Below are positions 4,938 through 5,402 of a stretch of 5,402 nt of DNA, in pieces; position 1 is the stretch's first letter; every line of letters starts with the position of its first letter. The stretch is from positions 1 to 5,402 of the forward strand of contig JBFHES010000290.1 of the NCBI GenBank assembly GCA_041584015.1, given 5' to 3'. Source of the DNA: JBFHES01 sp041584015. Its GTDB lineage: Bacteria; Bacteroidota; Bacteroidia; Bacteroidales; M50B96. The position numbers and the translations under genes were made by a program. A model generated the notes under the pieces. It did not search any database. It was not told where the DNA came from and saw only the letters and a program-made list of their open reading frames with translations.

Positions 4938-5402
4938 TTGATAGATTACAAACAACATATCACTCAAATAATTCAGCTTACCGGAACCGAAAAGAAAGCT
5001 GTAATTCCAATTCTGCAAGCTATTCAGACTGAGCATAATTATTTGCCAAAGGAAGCTTTGCAGGAAGTTTGCGAACAAACCGATATTACTCCCGCGGAGA
5101 TTACCGGTGTAGCGAGTTTCTATTCGCAGTTCAGAATGGAGCCTGTTGGTGAGAACATGATTAAAGTATGCGTTGGAACAGCTTGTCATGTGAAAGGTGC
5201 TGGCTTGGTACACGAGGCATGTCGTAGAGAGTTCAAGTTAGGTGAAAATGAGGATACAGATGCCACAGGAAATTACACCGTATCTGAGGTGAGTTGCCTT
5301 GGGTGTTGCACCATTGCGCCGGTTGTACAAATCAATAATATCACGTACGGACATGTTTCAACCGAGCAGATTCCGGAAATCTTAAAGGATTACGAATCGC
5401 AA
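4938..5402 (+). CDS. nuoE: NuoE-like [2Fe-2S] thioredoxin-fold subunit (3' end outside window)
   Basis: 155 residues are visible and no stop is reached. The N-terminal helical part has the family pattern (AVIPILQAIQ at 21-30, YLPKEAL at 35-41, GVASFYSQF at 57-65). The [2Fe-2S] ligands are C78 and C83 (VCVGTACHVKG) and C120 and C124 (CLGCC), i.e. C-x4-C ... C-x3-C. C123 is an extra cysteine. NuoE-type proteins are about 150-170 residues, so only a short tail should be missing. They pass electrons in complex I, NAD(P)-linked [FeFe]-hydrogenases, formate dehydrogenases and electron-bifurcating complexes, usually beside a NuoF-type flavoprotein. That partner would be expected just past the right edge. 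No ATG precedes the conserved part; the frame stays open back into the repeat. The TTG at 4938 (reading MIDYKQHITQ) is the best start. Which complex it serves cannot be decided from this window. Confidence 0.88.
   Translation, partial: MIDYKQHITQIIQLTGTEKKAVIPILQAIQTEHNYLPKEALQEVCEQTDITPAEITGVASFYSQFRMEPVGENMIKVCVGTACHVKGAGLVHEACRREFKLGENEDTDATGNYTVSEVSCLGCCTIAPVVQINNITYGHVSTEQIPEILKDYESQ

Noticed and set aside
4800..5213. Minus-strand open frame of 137 codons
   Set aside because: It is antisense to the end of the GxxExxY gene and to well-conserved NuoE-like sequence, and spans the repeat; no domain is seen.

Overview
The window looks like chromosomal DNA from a member of the Bacteroidota, possibly a Marinilabiliales/Prolixibacteraceae-type anaerobe. 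The grounds are moderate-to-low GC by eye, no clear Shine-Dalgarno sequences, twin-arginine signals of the NRRDF type, and two kinds of short inverted intergenic repeats that I associate from memory with such genomes. The lineage is an inference; there is no rRNA or marker gene here.

All supported genes lie on the + strand. In order they are: the C-terminal end of an NHL-repeat beta-propeller protein (1-318, 5' end outside the window); a 66-residue twin-arginine protein with four cysteines (335-535); a NapG-like exported ferredoxin with ligands for four [4Fe-4S] clusters (525-1097), overlapping the previous gene by 11 bases; a repeat-derived intergenic region with an imperfect palindrome (about 1100-1222); a NapH/NosR-like polytopic iron-sulfur membrane protein (1226-2491); a 7-bp hairpin (2494-2512); a membrane-anchored PQQ-like eight-bladed beta-propeller (2528-4381); a GxxExxY-family gene (4519-4896) bracketed by two 33-bp direct repeats and preceded by an inverted partner; and a nearly complete NuoE-like [2Fe-2S] subunit starting at a TTG (4938-5402, open at the right edge).

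The core genes suggest one electron-transfer module. A NuoE-type protein normally serves a cytosolic NAD(P)H-linked or hydrogenase-type complex. The NapH-like protein can move electrons between cytosolic iron-sulfur clusters and the far side of the membrane, where the Tat-exported NapG-like ferredoxin and the four-cysteine mini-protein could receive or donate them. Two propeller proteins, one anchored with its propeller outside the membrane, would supply a scaffold or sensor surface. No terminal reductase or oxidase is in view, so the substrate is unknown.

The most notable points are the mini-protein, whose signal sequence resembles that of the adjacent ferredoxin, and the GxxExxY gene with its repeats, which looks like a small unit inserted between the propeller gene and the NuoE-like gene. 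No intergenic stretch exceeds 300 bases; the longest are 128 bp (1098-1225) and 137 bp (4382-4518), both mostly repeat sequence.
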